Assembly: GCA_963513935.1 (NCBI GenBank)
Contig: OY740772.1
Location: forward strand, 105,051,989-105,115,988
Reading direction: 5' to 3'
Length of the DNA: 64,000 bases
Origin: Aphrophora alni
Taxonomy: Eukaryota; Arthropoda; Insecta; Hemiptera; Aphrophoridae
The position numbers and the translations under genes were made by a program. The notes below the pieces were generated by a model that saw only the letters and a list, made by a program, of their open reading frames with translations, was not told where the DNA came from and did no database searches. Shown here piece after piece: positions 34,938 through 43,965 of this stretch (position 1 is the first letter of the stretch; the number at the start of each line of letters is the position of its first letter).

Positions 34938-35837
34938 TTTTACTTAAGGTTGTTGAATCTGCCGAATCTAAATCACAGTCAATTTTAAAGATGTAACAAT
35001 ATTTTGGATTGAATATTTAAAATTCACAACAGTCAACACATATAATTCCAATATTTCCACCCAGAGTCTAGAAACTTCATAGGCAGTCTGAAACAGCTGA
35101 TTGAGAACTGAGCAGACTCCAAATTCAATATTGATTATTAAAGGGCTAAATATAAAACTAAACATTGGTCTACGATTGAAGGTCTTCGCAGTATTACTAT
35201 GCTTACAAGGATTCAAGGATCAGACAAGTGCACTTGCGAGAGACGTCATTGGGAGCAGTTTATTTTTTTGTACATGTGAATATTGTAACATAATATGATC
35301 GTTTCAATTTATAATTAAAATTAAAAGTAACACATTGTGGATATTTCTGAGGGGCATGTAATTAATGAAGTTTTGTTTATGTTTCCGTGTACATTATTAT
35401 TTATTTAAAATAATACCAATTAAAACAATGTGATGAGGCCACCGAAGTACTTATTCAGCCTCATCATACAATATAGTTCAGCAGATAGATAATCTAAATG
35501 TAAAAGTTGATATCCTGGGGCTTGTAAGTAACGTTAAATTGTATCGGTTGATCAAGGATTAATAAAATAGTTGTTACAAGGTTTTATGTATGTTAAATGT
35601 GATACAGTGATACAAGTTAATTTCGATATATTAAAAACAGAAATTTGCAACATACTCCAAAACAGTGAAACAGGAAGAGGCTTCATGTTATAAAAAAGTG
35701 CCTGACTTTTTTTGGCAAACGGGAAGGGAAAAATAATATCCTAGCCATATTAGGCCTCGTAAATGTTTATATATTAAAAATCTATACTTACTTTACTCGT
35801 GTGAGTGTCCAGTTTTGGAGGGCCTCGAAGTTGTACA
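34938..35837 (-). promoter_or_regulatory. RNF25 5'UTR and promoter region; start of an R2 copy
   Basis: About 300 bases upstream of the start codon (35241-35253, minus strand) lies CCCAATGACGTCT, a CCAAT box overlapping a near-consensus CRE. The stretch around 35180-35260 is less AT-rich than its surroundings. No TATA position or transcription start can be assigned. 35735-35837 resembles the start of an R2 repeat (TACTCGTGTGAGTGTC, CTCGAAGTTG), into which the LTR element inserted. Confidence 0.3.
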
Positions 35838-35841
35838 TATA

Positions 35842-36142
35842 AGTTACATTGAGAAATATTGTTTAGTCAGCGGTATTCATGGAAGTCTTTACAAGCTTCT
35901 AGAAGCTTTAGTGTTGAGTCAGCATAGTTTTCTTTAATAGTAAAGTAAGAAAGGATAGTTAGTTCCAAACCAGACTCCGTGCTATTAAGTATCACTAGAT
36001 CATAGTTTCACTGTATAACAAGTTAAAACATTTATTGTAATATATTTTAAGTGAATATTAAAATTGTTATAATAAATAAAGGTTGTTTAAAGAAATAAAA
36101 CATTTTTTTAAAAACCTAATCGTTACGGCCCGACACGTAACT
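35842..36142 (+). repeat. 5' LTR (301 bp)
   Basis: Starts AGTTACATTGAG and ends GACACGTAACT. It contains AATAAA motifs near 36072 and 36096. It differs from the 3' LTR only at 36021 (A here, C at 43381). Confidence 0.95.
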
Positions 36143-36159
36143 GGCGCAGTCGGTAGGAC
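36142..36159 (+). other. Primer binding site (tRNA-Ser type)
   Basis: TGGCGCAGTCGGTAGGAC starts at the last base of the LTR. It begins TGG, the complement of a tRNA CCA end, and resembles the serine-tRNA primer sites described for 17.6/297-type errantiviruses. Confidence 0.75.
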
Positions 36160-36658
36160 AACAACGTGATTTCGGCAGGAACATGTGATTCGGAGGTTTA
36201 AGCGAATATTAGACCGTCGGTTTCAACCGTTTACCGAGACAAGTCCGAACTTCAAGAAAATTCAAAAGCAGCTGAATTTTTGGAGGAAAACTGCAAAAAA
36301 CGAGTCAACTGGACGCAGATCTGGAAGATTCAAGAGGGCATCTCGCCAGCCACCAGGAAAGAAGATTCCACCAGAAAAGAAAACTCTCATCAGAAACAAA
36401 ATGAGCATATTTGTGTTTTCTCTGTGAGTAAAGAAGTAAAATAAGATATTTCTTCAAAATAAATTGAAAGATAAATATATAATAATTCTTTTTATTTATA
36501 AAAGTAATTATTTTAAAACAAATTATATAAAGTAAAAATTTTATTCAGAATTGAATAATATTATACGTGAATATCAATTAAGCATTTATTATTGTTAGGT
36601 TAAGTGATTTGCTAGAATTAAGTGTTGTATATATTATTAGTGACCAAACTTATTAAAA
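36160..36658 (+). other. Retroelement leader region
   Basis: Untranslated leader between primer site and gag. The 80-codon frame at 36185 is basic and unrecognised, and is probably chance. The donor of a spliced env mRNA, if one exists, would be expected here or in early gag. Confidence 0.5.
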
Positions 36659-37705
36659 ATGGCAACTCCCACGTTAAAAAAAGAGTATTTGGATATGATT
36701 CCTGAATATAACGGAGAACCGGCTATGTTGAGTCGCTTTATTTCCATTTGCGATAAGGTTGTATCTAAATTCTTTGTAGTAGAGAACCCTGAAGATTTTC
36801 AAAACGAATATTTGTTTTCATCTATTTTGAGTAAATTAAAGGGACAAGCTTTAGAAGTAGTTGTAAATTCAAATACCTATTCATGGACTGAAGTCAGAAA
36901 AATTCTGTTAGCAACATATTTGGACAGAAGAGATTGCTTTACATTAAATTTAGAAATGTCAGAATTGAAACAAGAGAATAATGAATCACCATTTAAATTT
37001 TATGAAAGAATAAATAAATTGTTAAATTTACAAATAGCATTTTTCTGTAACAATGAAACAACTGCCAGGGATGTGTTATGCACTTATGTTAGGAAATTAG
37101 CATTAAGAGTATTATTAAGAGGTTTGCAGGAACCATTAGGATCCCTAATGCGAACAAAGAATCCCGATAGTTTAGAAGGAGCTTTAAATATGCTCACTAA
37201 CGATTTCCAATTTAAAATCAACAAAGCATTTCAACATAATAGTAGACCAATGGTTAATAGACCGATTCAAATTCAGAGACCAATGCCAAATAAATCTTTT
37301 CAAAAATATCCATTAAATCAACCTTTCCAAAATCCACAAAACCAACAAAATTATCAGAACTCGCACTTTAATAGACCACAACAATTAAGACCACAATTTT
37401 ACAATCCGCAAAAGGTGAATACAAATCAAAAGCCGTATAAGCCGACTCCAATGAGTATTTCAACGCGACAGACGGACAACACGATCAGAAATACAAAAAT
37501 GTATCAAATGACAGGAAAATCCGCCGATGAAGAATTCGTTGAGGATTTACCTGACATCGAGCCAAACGAGGAATATTACGCAGAAAATTCGGAAACGGAA
37601 TATTTACAGGATCAATTTAACGCGATAAGTTTAGATGAAGGAGACAATTTAGTGGAAGGCGATTATTTTTTAGGCGATATCAGCCTAGGGACAGATTCAA
37701 AATAA
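36659..37705 (+). CDS. gag: Errantivirus-like Gag
   Basis: 348 codons, intact. The N-terminal and central parts (a MATPTLKKEYLDMIPEYNGE start, then Y-L-F-S-S-I-L-S-K-L-K-G-Q-A) have the retrotransposon Gag capsid pattern. Residues about 185-260 are rich in Asn, Gln, Pro and basic residues (nucleic-acid binding) in place of a CCHC zinc knuckle, as in other errantiviruses; the C-terminus is acidic. The protein would form the particle that packages element RNA. Its stop (TAA) overlaps the first in-frame ATG of pol by one base, and a slippery heptamer lies 30 bases before the stop. Confidence 0.92.
   Translation: MATPTLKKEYLDMIPEYNGEPAMLSRFISICDKVVSKFFVVENPEDFQNEYLFSSILSKLKGQALEVVVNSNTYSWTEVRKILLATYLDRRDCFTLNLEMSELKQENNESPFKFYERINKLLNLQIAFFCNNETTARDVLCTYVRKLALRVLLRGLQEPLGSLMRTKNPDSLEGALNMLTNDFQFKINKAFQHNSRPMVNRPIQIQRPMPNKSFQKYPLNQPFQNPQNQQNYQNSHFNRPQQLRPQFYNPQKVNTNQKPYKPTPMSISTRQTDNTIRNTKMYQMTGKSADEEFVEDLPDIEPNEEYYAENSETEYLQDQFNAISLDEGDNLVEGDYFLGDISLGTDSK
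37666..37672 (+). promoter_or_regulatory. Putative -1 ribosomal frameshift site (gag-pol)
   Basis: T TTT TTA, in the gag reading phase X-XXY-YYZ. The pol frame (gag minus one) is open from a TGA at 37636-37638 through this site and beyond, so slipping back one base here would produce a Gag-Pol fusion without meeting a stop. The ATG at 37705, overlapping the gag stop, offers reinitiation as an alternative. Confidence 0.7.
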
Positions 37706-39345
37706 TGAACATCCATAATGAATATAATGAATTACCATATTTTTTCGAGCCAAAAACCAATTTAAAAGTATTGATTGATACAGGAAGCACTAAATCCTTT
37801 ATTTCAAAAAATTTAGCGTTTCATTTGTATAAAAGTAGTATAAAACAAGAACCTTTTGAAGTTTCCACTGCACATGGTGTATCAAGAGAGAAGTATTGTT
37901 GCAAAGTACCAATATTAGGAAAAAAGGAAGCAAAATTCTATTTATTCAATTTCCATAAAAATTTTGACTTATTGTTAGGATTAGACAATATGAAGAAATT
38001 AAAATTAAATTTGGATTTTACAAATAATGAATTAAAAACACCAGATAAAAATATAACTATTCATTATCTCAACACAGAAGAATCTGAAAATAAACAAAAA
38101 ATGGAATCTAACAATAATAATATTAATAAGGACGTGAGTAGCTATTTAATACAAGCTCGTAGCAAGCAAGTCGTGAGAATAAAAGTAGAAAACATATGTA
38201 ATGGTCAGGGAATAATACCCTACATGCGTGCAAAAGGTTTAGAGGTTCCACAATGTTTAGTTACTGTTAAAAATGGAGAAGCCTTATGCCCTATTATTAA
38301 TAATAATATGGAAAATACGAAAGTAACGCCAAAACCAATAAAAATAGAATCTTTAAGTGATTTTGAAATCTTTGACAATAACTCAAAAAATTGTTTAAAC
38401 AAATCAAATGCAAATTTCAACTCAATAAATGTCAATAAACCTAAACTGGACCTAAATAAAATCAGAACTAATCACATGAATTCTGAGGAGAAACAGGAAA
38501 TATTAAAATTAGTAAAAGAATATTCAGATATTTTTTATATAGAAGGAAGTGATTTAACTTTCACCAATCAGATAAAACATAAAATTAAGACGGTAGATGA
38601 GATTCCCGTTTACACGAGAAACTATCGATATCCGGAAGTTTATAGGAAAGAAATTGATAATCAAATTGAAGAAATGCTAAAGCAAAAAATAATTAGACAT
38701 TCCATGTCGCCATGGAATAGCCCAATTTGGATTGTGCCAAAAAAACTAGACGCATCCGGAAAACGTAAATTTCGGCTAGTAGTTGACTTCAGAGGACTAA
38801 ATTCGAAAACAATAGACGACAAATTCCCGCTACCAAACATTACCGACATCTTAGATAAATTAGGAAGATCCCAATATTTTACAACTTTAGATTTGGCTAC
38901 TGGATTTCATCAAATTGAAATGGATCCAGACAGCATAGAAAAAACCGCTTTCTCTACAGGAAACGGGCACTATGAGTTCCTAAGGATGCCGATGGGGTTA
39001 AAAACATCCCCACCTCTATTTCAGAGGGTTGTTAATAACATATTAAGGGGAATACAAAATGAGACTTGTTTAGTGTATCTAGACGATATAATAATTTATT
39101 CGACCACCCTTCAAGAACACCTAAACCGATTACGAGAAGTTTTCGACAGATTAAGAAAAGCAAACTTTAAGGTACAGTTAGACAAGACAGAATTTTTACG
39201 AAAGGAAGTAGCATATTTGGGTCATGTTGTAACACCTGAAGGAGTTAAGCCAAATCCGGAAAAAATTAAAACAATAAAAAATTATCCTATACCGAAAACA
39301 AGTAAACAAATTAAATTTTTTTTTAGGGCTTGTAGGATACTATAG
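37705..39345 (+). CDS. pol: Errantivirus-like Pol, 5' part (protease, reverse transcriptase)
   Basis: 546 codons. Residues about 20-110 form an aspartic protease with the D-T-G-S motif at residues 25-28. Residues about 300-530 hold the reverse transcriptase: FRLVVDFRGLN, TLDLATGFHQIEM, G-H-Y-E-F-L-R-M-P-M-G-L and the Y-L-D-D catalytic motif at 458-461. The frame is cut off by a stop at 39343 shortly after a nine-T run (39316-39324); homology continues in another frame, so one base has been gained there. Either this copy is dead for full Pol or the T run is a sequencing error. Confidence 0.93.
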   Translation: MNIHNEYNELPYFFEPKTNLKVLIDTGSTKSFISKNLAFHLYKSSIKQEPFEVSTAHGVSREKYCCKVPILGKKEAKFYLFNFHKNFDLLLGLDNMKKLKLNLDFTNNELKTPDKNITIHYLNTEESENKQKMESNNNNINKDVSSYLIQARSKQVVRIKVENICNGQGIIPYMRAKGLEVPQCLVTVKNGEALCPIINNNMENTKVTPKPIKIESLSDFEIFDNNSKNCLNKSNANFNSINVNKPKLDLNKIRTNHMNSEEKQEILKLVKEYSDIFYIEGSDLTFTNQIKHKIKTVDEIPVYTRNYRYPEVYRKEIDNQIEEMLKQKIIRHSMSPWNSPIWIVPKKLDASGKRKFRLVVDFRGLNSKTIDDKFPLPNITDILDKLGRSQYFTTLDLATGFHQIEMDPDSIEKTAFSTGNGHYEFLRMPMGLKTSPPLFQRVVNNILRGIQNETCLVYLDDIIIYSTTLQEHLNRLREVFDRLRKANFKVQLDKTEFLRKEVAYLGHVVTPEGVKPNPEKIKTIKNYPIPKTSKQIKFFFRACRIL

Positions 39346-39370
39346 AAAATTTATAAAAGATTTTGCCAAA

Positions 39371-41509
39371 ATGACAAAACCGTTCACAAGTTGTTTAAAG
39401 AAAAACGCTAAAATAGACATAAGTAATAAAGAATATATTAATTGTTTCGAACAATGCAAAAATGCATTATGTAATGAGCCAGTACTACAGTATCCCGACT
39501 TTGAAAAGGAATTTGTATTAACCACAGACGCGAGTGATTACGCAATAGGAGCTGTATTAAGTCAAGACCACAATGGAGCAGACTTACCCATTGCTTACGC
39601 CAGCAGAACTCTGAACAAAAGCGAGACTAATCTTTCGACCATTGAGAAGGAACTTTTAGGAATCGTATGGGCAACCAAATATTTTCGACCATACTTGTTT
39701 GGGACAAAATTTACAATTTACACGGACCACAAACCACTACAGTGGTTATTTTCGATAAAAGAGCCGAATTCAAAATTATTAAGATGGAGACTAAAATTGG
39801 AAGAATTTAATTATGAAATAAAATATAAGCGAGGCAAACTTAATCAAAATGCTGATGCGTTATCAAGAATTCAATTAAACATTACTGAAAATCGACCACC
39901 GGAAAACCAAGAGGAAACCAATGAAGATCTGAGGAAGATAGTAGAACAATCAACGCAGTTATATTTCCCTGAATTAGATAGTGACGAGGAATCGCTGCAA
40001 CCTTATTCTTCAATATTAAAAGACAATGAGTCAATAATTGTCAACGTGGATGAAAATGAAGAAACTGATGGAACTGTACACTCTAATTATGAAGGAAATA
40101 CCCAGGTAGGAATTCCCATATCAGAGGAACCAGTAAATTTCGGAAAAAATCAAATCATATTCTCTCTAGTTAAATATCAGCCGAGAAAAGTAATAATTAA
40201 AAAACTATTTGGAATAACTAAAATGAGATTATTAGTAGAAATTTCAGAAAATAATTTTGACCAAGATGTAATCAATTTCATAAAACAATACCTAGTACCC
40301 AACGTTAAATATAACTTGTATTTTAAGGACGATTTTTATGAGAGATTTGCAGCATGTGTTTCAAGAAACTTTAGGAATTCACAATTAAATTTAGTCAAAA
40401 ATAACATTAAATTATTGGATGTAACCGACCCAGAAGAAGTTCAGGAAATCATAAATAACTATCACGTGAGTAAAACTAATCACCGGGGCATTACAGAAAC
40501 GTATAATCAAATTAAACGTAAATTCTATTGGCCTAATATCAGGAGTGACGTTCAAGAATTTATCAACAATTGCGACATATGCTTACGAGCAAAGTATGAA
40601 AGAGTGCCTTTGAAAACCGAGCTAACATTGACGCCCACAGCAAGTAAGCCGATTGAAATAATCTCTGTCGATACAGCAAGTTTCGAGAATTCTAAGTTCT
40701 TGACTGTGGTTGACACGTTCTCGAGATATCTCCAAATGTACGAGATAACGAGTCCGCAAGCCACTGAGATTAGTGAGAAACTAATCAGCTTCTTTAACGG
40801 ATATGGAGTACCCGACATAATCATTTCAGATAATGGAACGGAATTTAATAATAAGGTAGTTAAGGAAATATTACAATTACACCGAATAAAAGTTCATTTT
40901 GTTAGCACACAACACCCGCAGTCCAATGGATTATGTGAAAGAGTTCACTCCACTATAGTTGAACATATTAGACTTTTAAATAATCAAGCAGAATTTAAAA
41001 ATTTAACTATTTCACAAAAAATGAAATATGCTGTTATCGCATATAATAACACCCTACACTCAGTCACAAAATTAACACCAGTAGAAATATTATATGGACA
41101 CATAAAAATTAATTCAGCTTTAGACATAGATTTAGAAAATAGAGTTATTAATGATTACGTAAGTTCACATAAAGAAAGGACTAAAAAATTATACGAAAAT
41201 ATAAAAGAAATAAATTCCAAAATTAAGGAGAATGTTTTGCAGAAAAGGAATGCTAATAAGGAACCACTTCCAGACATACCCCAAGAAGTGTATGTAAAAA
41301 CCATGCAGAAGCAGGGTAAAACAAAAAATAAGTATAATAAGGAGCAGATTACTTCAATTAACCCGGTAAGGAAAACTGCCAAAATTAAAGCTAGACACCA
41401 CAATACTAAAGACAAAATACATTTATCAAATATCAAGAGACCTAGGAAAAAGAAAGTCCCTGATAAAAACGTTTCACCTGTTGCAGGTTCGTCATCACGT
41501 ATGGAATAA
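39371..41509 (+). CDS. pol: Errantivirus-like Pol, 3' part (RNase H, integrase)
   Basis: This is the continuation of pol after the frame break; the listed Met is only the first in this frame, and related sequence extends a few codons upstream. RNase H is visible at residues about 45-165 (TTDASDYAIGAVLSQ, TIYTDHKPLQWL, GKLNQNADALSR). The integrase follows: an HHCC zinc-binding module (H...H...C-D-I-C), then a D,D-E core with V-D-T-A-S-F, I-S-D-N-G-T-E-F and S-N-G-L-C-E-R. The basic tail ends about a dozen bases before env. Confidence 0.93.
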   Translation: MTKPFTSCLKKNAKIDISNKEYINCFEQCKNALCNEPVLQYPDFEKEFVLTTDASDYAIGAVLSQDHNGADLPIAYASRTLNKSETNLSTIEKELLGIVWATKYFRPYLFGTKFTIYTDHKPLQWLFSIKEPNSKLLRWRLKLEEFNYEIKYKRGKLNQNADALSRIQLNITENRPPENQEETNEDLRKIVEQSTQLYFPELDSDEESLQPYSSILKDNESIIVNVDENEETDGTVHSNYEGNTQVGIPISEEPVNFGKNQIIFSLVKYQPRKVIIKKLFGITKMRLLVEISENNFDQDVINFIKQYLVPNVKYNLYFKDDFYERFAACVSRNFRNSQLNLVKNNIKLLDVTDPEEVQEIINNYHVSKTNHRGITETYNQIKRKFYWPNIRSDVQEFINNCDICLRAKYERVPLKTELTLTPTASKPIEIISVDTASFENSKFLTVVDTFSRYLQMYEITSPQATEISEKLISFFNGYGVPDIIISDNGTEFNNKVVKEILQLHRIKVHFVSTQHPQSNGLCERVHSTIVEHIRLLNNQAEFKNLTISQKMKYAVIAYNNTLHSVTKLTPVEILYGHIKINSALDIDLENRVINDYVSSHKERTKKLYENIKEINSKIKENVLQKRNANKEPLPDIPQEVYVKTMQKQGKTKNKYNKEQITSINPVRKTAKIKARHHNTKDKIHLSNIKRPRKKKVPDKNVSPVAGSSSRME

Positions 41510-41520
41510 GCACAGCAGAG

Positions 41521-42807
41521 ATGTACGAGGTGAAGAACATAACACAAAATATAGGAATAATCCCTATTGAACTTGGTCCTGCCAAACTAAAAACTTCCTA
41601 CCACACCTTTGTCCATAAATTTGAATTGGAAAACTTTAAAAATCAGATAAATAATGTTGAAAAATATTATAATGATGTGTTAATTTATTTTCAAAATAGA
41701 TGTCAAGGTTGTACTGCAGATATGTTTAATAAAATAGATTTAGTCACAGACACTGGTAATAAATTAAGAGATATGATGAATTATATTAAGTATATTAATC
41801 ATACTAGAGATGTATTAAATGAGAAATTGGAGATTATTATATTTAAAGAAACTAGGGTAAGAAGAGGACTTATTAATGGGTTAGGGTCATTTGTAAAGTC
41901 TATTACAGGTAACCTAGATTCATATGATGGGGAAAAGTACGAAAAAATAATGGAAGATTTAAAATTTAATCAGAAAATAATGTTACAACAATTAGACTCC
42001 CAATATTCCATTAATGTTGATGTTATTGAAGAATTCAATAGAACTATAGGTATTATTAATTATAATTTTGATGAATTACAAAACAAATTGTTAGCAGTAA
42101 GAGAACAGATTGACGATCAGATAAAAATAGAGCAATTTAGAAATATATTGAATCAATTGAATGTCATTTATAATATCATGTTGCATTTAATGCAAGATGT
42201 AGAGAATTCCTTAACATTTTGTAAGTTAGGAACACTGCATCCTAGTGTGGTGTCCTCACAGGAACTTTTAATAGAAATAAACAAAATTAAAATGTATTAT
42301 GGAAGAAGAATACCCATTGACTTTAATGTAGACAATATTTGGGAAATGGAAAATATTTTGGAGGTAAATTGCAAAATTAGTTCTAAGGAAATAATCTATT
42401 TTATTAATTTACCAATTGTAGAACCTGTAAATTATACATTATATCAGTTAAACCCTGTACCTACACTATATAACTCTAAATGTATAACAATTATCCCTAG
42501 TGTAAGACATGTACTAGTTCATAAGACAAATTCACAGGAAGTAATGTTAGGATTAAAAGATGTGTGTAGTAATAGAATTAATGGACATCAAATATGCTCA
42601 TTTTCCCAAATTGTACATCAGGACCTGGAATGTGAAAGTTCTATAATAAATCTCGGGACGTCAACAAACTGTCAATATGTTGACCTAGTGATTGAGGATA
42701 ATGTGATAAACTTTATACCAGAAATAAGACAATATCTAATAGTAGCTCCTAAGAGAGAAACATTAAAATTAATTAGTAATAGTGAAACTAATGAAATATC
42801 TTTATAA
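41521..42807 (+). CDS. env: Errantivirus-like Env, main part
   Basis: 428 codons of a membrane-glycoprotein type related to the F/Env proteins of gypsy elements and baculoviruses. The basic R-V-R-R at residues 112-115 looks like a furin site, followed at once by a Gly-rich hydrophobic stretch like a fusion peptide and a coiled-coil region; several Cys pairs lie in the second half. No signal peptide follows this Met. The frame is open upstream to 41467, and a CTGTTGCAG acceptor ends at 41486, so a spliced leader exon may provide the true start. The frame closes at 42805, before the membrane anchor, which lies in another frame: a frame-changing indel near 42780-42805 has broken this copy. Confidence 0.88.
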   Translation: MYEVKNITQNIGIIPIELGPAKLKTSYHTFVHKFELENFKNQINNVEKYYNDVLIYFQNRCQGCTADMFNKIDLVTDTGNKLRDMMNYIKYINHTRDVLNEKLEIIIFKETRVRRGLINGLGSFVKSITGNLDSYDGEKYEKIMEDLKFNQKIMLQQLDSQYSINVDVIEEFNRTIGIINYNFDELQNKLLAVREQIDDQIKIEQFRNILNQLNVIYNIMLHLMQDVENSLTFCKLGTLHPSVVSSQELLIEINKIKMYYGRRIPIDFNVDNIWEMENILEVNCKISSKEIIYFINLPIVEPVNYTLYQLNPVPTLYNSKCITIIPSVRHVLVHKTNSQEVMLGLKDVCSNRINGHQICSFSQIVHQDLECESSIINLGTSTNCQYVDLVIEDNVINFIPEIRQYLIVAPKRETLKLISNSETNEISL

Positions 42808-43226
42808 AATATGGTGTATATCTAGTATATGTAAGTGATAATGAAATTGTAATGTATGATAATAAGAGACTAATGTACTCCAGTAATACAAAAGTTGGAC
42901 ATCCCAAAATATTAGATGCCACTGATCTAAAGTTAGAAACTAACCAACAACCCGATTTCTCAATTACATTACAAAAATTGGATTTAGAAAAAATAACTGT
43001 AAACCGAATTTCAAAATTACATAAAAGCATAGAAATAAATTCAGATTTAAACATTTGGACTATAGGTTTGTATAGCATGATAATCATAGTGGTGTTATAC
43101 ACGGCCTATAGATATTATAGGAAAATGCCTCGAACTTCGATACACCCTTCTAATGTGCAGGTGTCTCAACCTACCCCCGAAGTTCTCTTTAGGGATGGAG
43201 GAGTTACATTGAGAAATATTGTTTAG
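42808..43226 (+). CDS. env: Errantivirus-like Env, C-terminal part (out of frame)
   Basis: A separate frame, open from before 42808 and running to a stop at 43226. It carries the missing end of Env: a helical stalk, one membrane segment (about 43065-43110: I-W-T-I-G-L-Y-S-M-I-I-I-V-V) and a short basic cytoplasmic tail. Its last eight codons and stop lie inside the 3' LTR. The ATG at 42852 is only the first Met and is not a likely start. Confidence 0.8.
43191..43201 (+). other. Polypurine tract
   Basis: AGGGATGGAGG, directly before the 3' LTR, the expected plus-strand primer for reverse transcription. It overlaps the env coding sequence. Confidence 0.8.
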
Positions 43227-43502
43227 TCAGCGGTATTCATGGAAGTCTTTACAAGCTTCTAGAAGCTTTAGTGTTGAGTCAGCATAGTTTTCTTTAATAG
43301 TAAAGTAAGAAAGGATAGTTAGTTCCAAACCAGACTCCGTGCTATTAAGTATCACTAGATCATAGTTTCACTGTATAACACGTTAAAACATTTATTGTAA
43401 TATATTTTAAGTGAATATTAAAATTGTTATAATAAATAAAGGTTGTTTAAAGAAATAAAACATTTTTTTAAAAACCTAATCGTTACGGCCCGACACGTAA
43501 CT
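43202..43502 (+). repeat. 3' LTR (301 bp)
   Basis: Same limits and sequence as the 5' LTR except one base at 43381. It carries the end of env at its start and would supply the polyadenylation signal for the element RNA. Confidence 0.95.
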
Positions 43503-43509
43503 TATATGA

Positions 43510-43965
43510 ATGAGCCTCTATTCGCTACGCTCGTATCGGTGACTCCGCTTTGTCGGATTTTATAAATATACCAACATCACTTGGGAGGGGGGGGGGGGTC
43601 AGTGTTCGAAATTACATTTTTAATAATATCTTAGCTGTTTGTCAGTCATCGTAGAGACGTAGGTTAGTTATAATTACTGTATAATATATGAAGAATTGAA
43701 AGCTGCGAATTTGTATCTAATTTAGTGTGTTACACTGTAAGCTGAATAATACACTATATATTATAAATACAAATAGTGTAAAATGGTCACCATTTTGATA
43801 TTTTTAGTTTGATTTTTCTGAATTTCAATTGGGTTTTACATAAGCACACTCTAGTCCCTTATACTAAATATCATGTTCTTATCTTTATTTTTGAGGCCGC
43901 TATCGTGTACAAACGACAAACGGCATGTCAAAAATAATTTTTCGGTTCCCAAGGTTAAAAAAAAG
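43510..43965 (+). repeat. Dispersed repeat R2, copy b
   Basis: Begins GAATGAGCCTCTATTCGCTA with CTACGCTCGTATC, includes a G run (43584-43598) and continues through AGCTGAATAATACAC, AAAATGGTCACCATTTTGAT, GCCGCTATCGTGTAC and CGGCATGTCAAAAATAAT. Same block order as 57690-58215. The LTR element sits right against its start. Confidence 0.65.

Larger units (their letters stand above)
35838..43506 (+). mobile_element. Errantivirus-like (gypsy group) LTR retrotransposon with TSD
   Basis: Element 35842-43502 lies between TATA target duplications (35838-35841 and 43503-43506). Order: LTR, primer site, leader, gag, pol (protease, reverse transcriptase, RNase H, integrase), env, polypurine tract, LTR. 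AGTTAC...GTAACT ends, an env gene and the TATA target are errantivirus traits (17.6/297/gypsy relatives). The LTRs differ at 1 of 301 positions, so insertion was recent. Even so, pol and env each carry a frame change, so this copy should not make all its proteins by itself. Confidence 0.95.

Noticed and set aside
35428..35470. GATGAGGC...GCCTCATC hairpin resembling a regulatory RNA or hammerhead piece
   Set aside because: Only an 8-bp stem with an 18-base loop; the GATGAG and GAAG strings do not sit in hammerhead order.
36185..36427. 80-codon basic frame in the retroelement leader
   Set aside because: Lies between primer site and gag, has no known counterpart, and is probably chance.
41155..41547. 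130-codon minus-strand frame with hydrophobic stretches
   Set aside because: Shadow of the pol 3' end and env start on the opposite strand; AT-rich codons on one strand give hydrophobic residues on the other.
42788..43102. 104-codon minus-strand frame
   Set aside because: Antisense shadow of the env C-terminal part.
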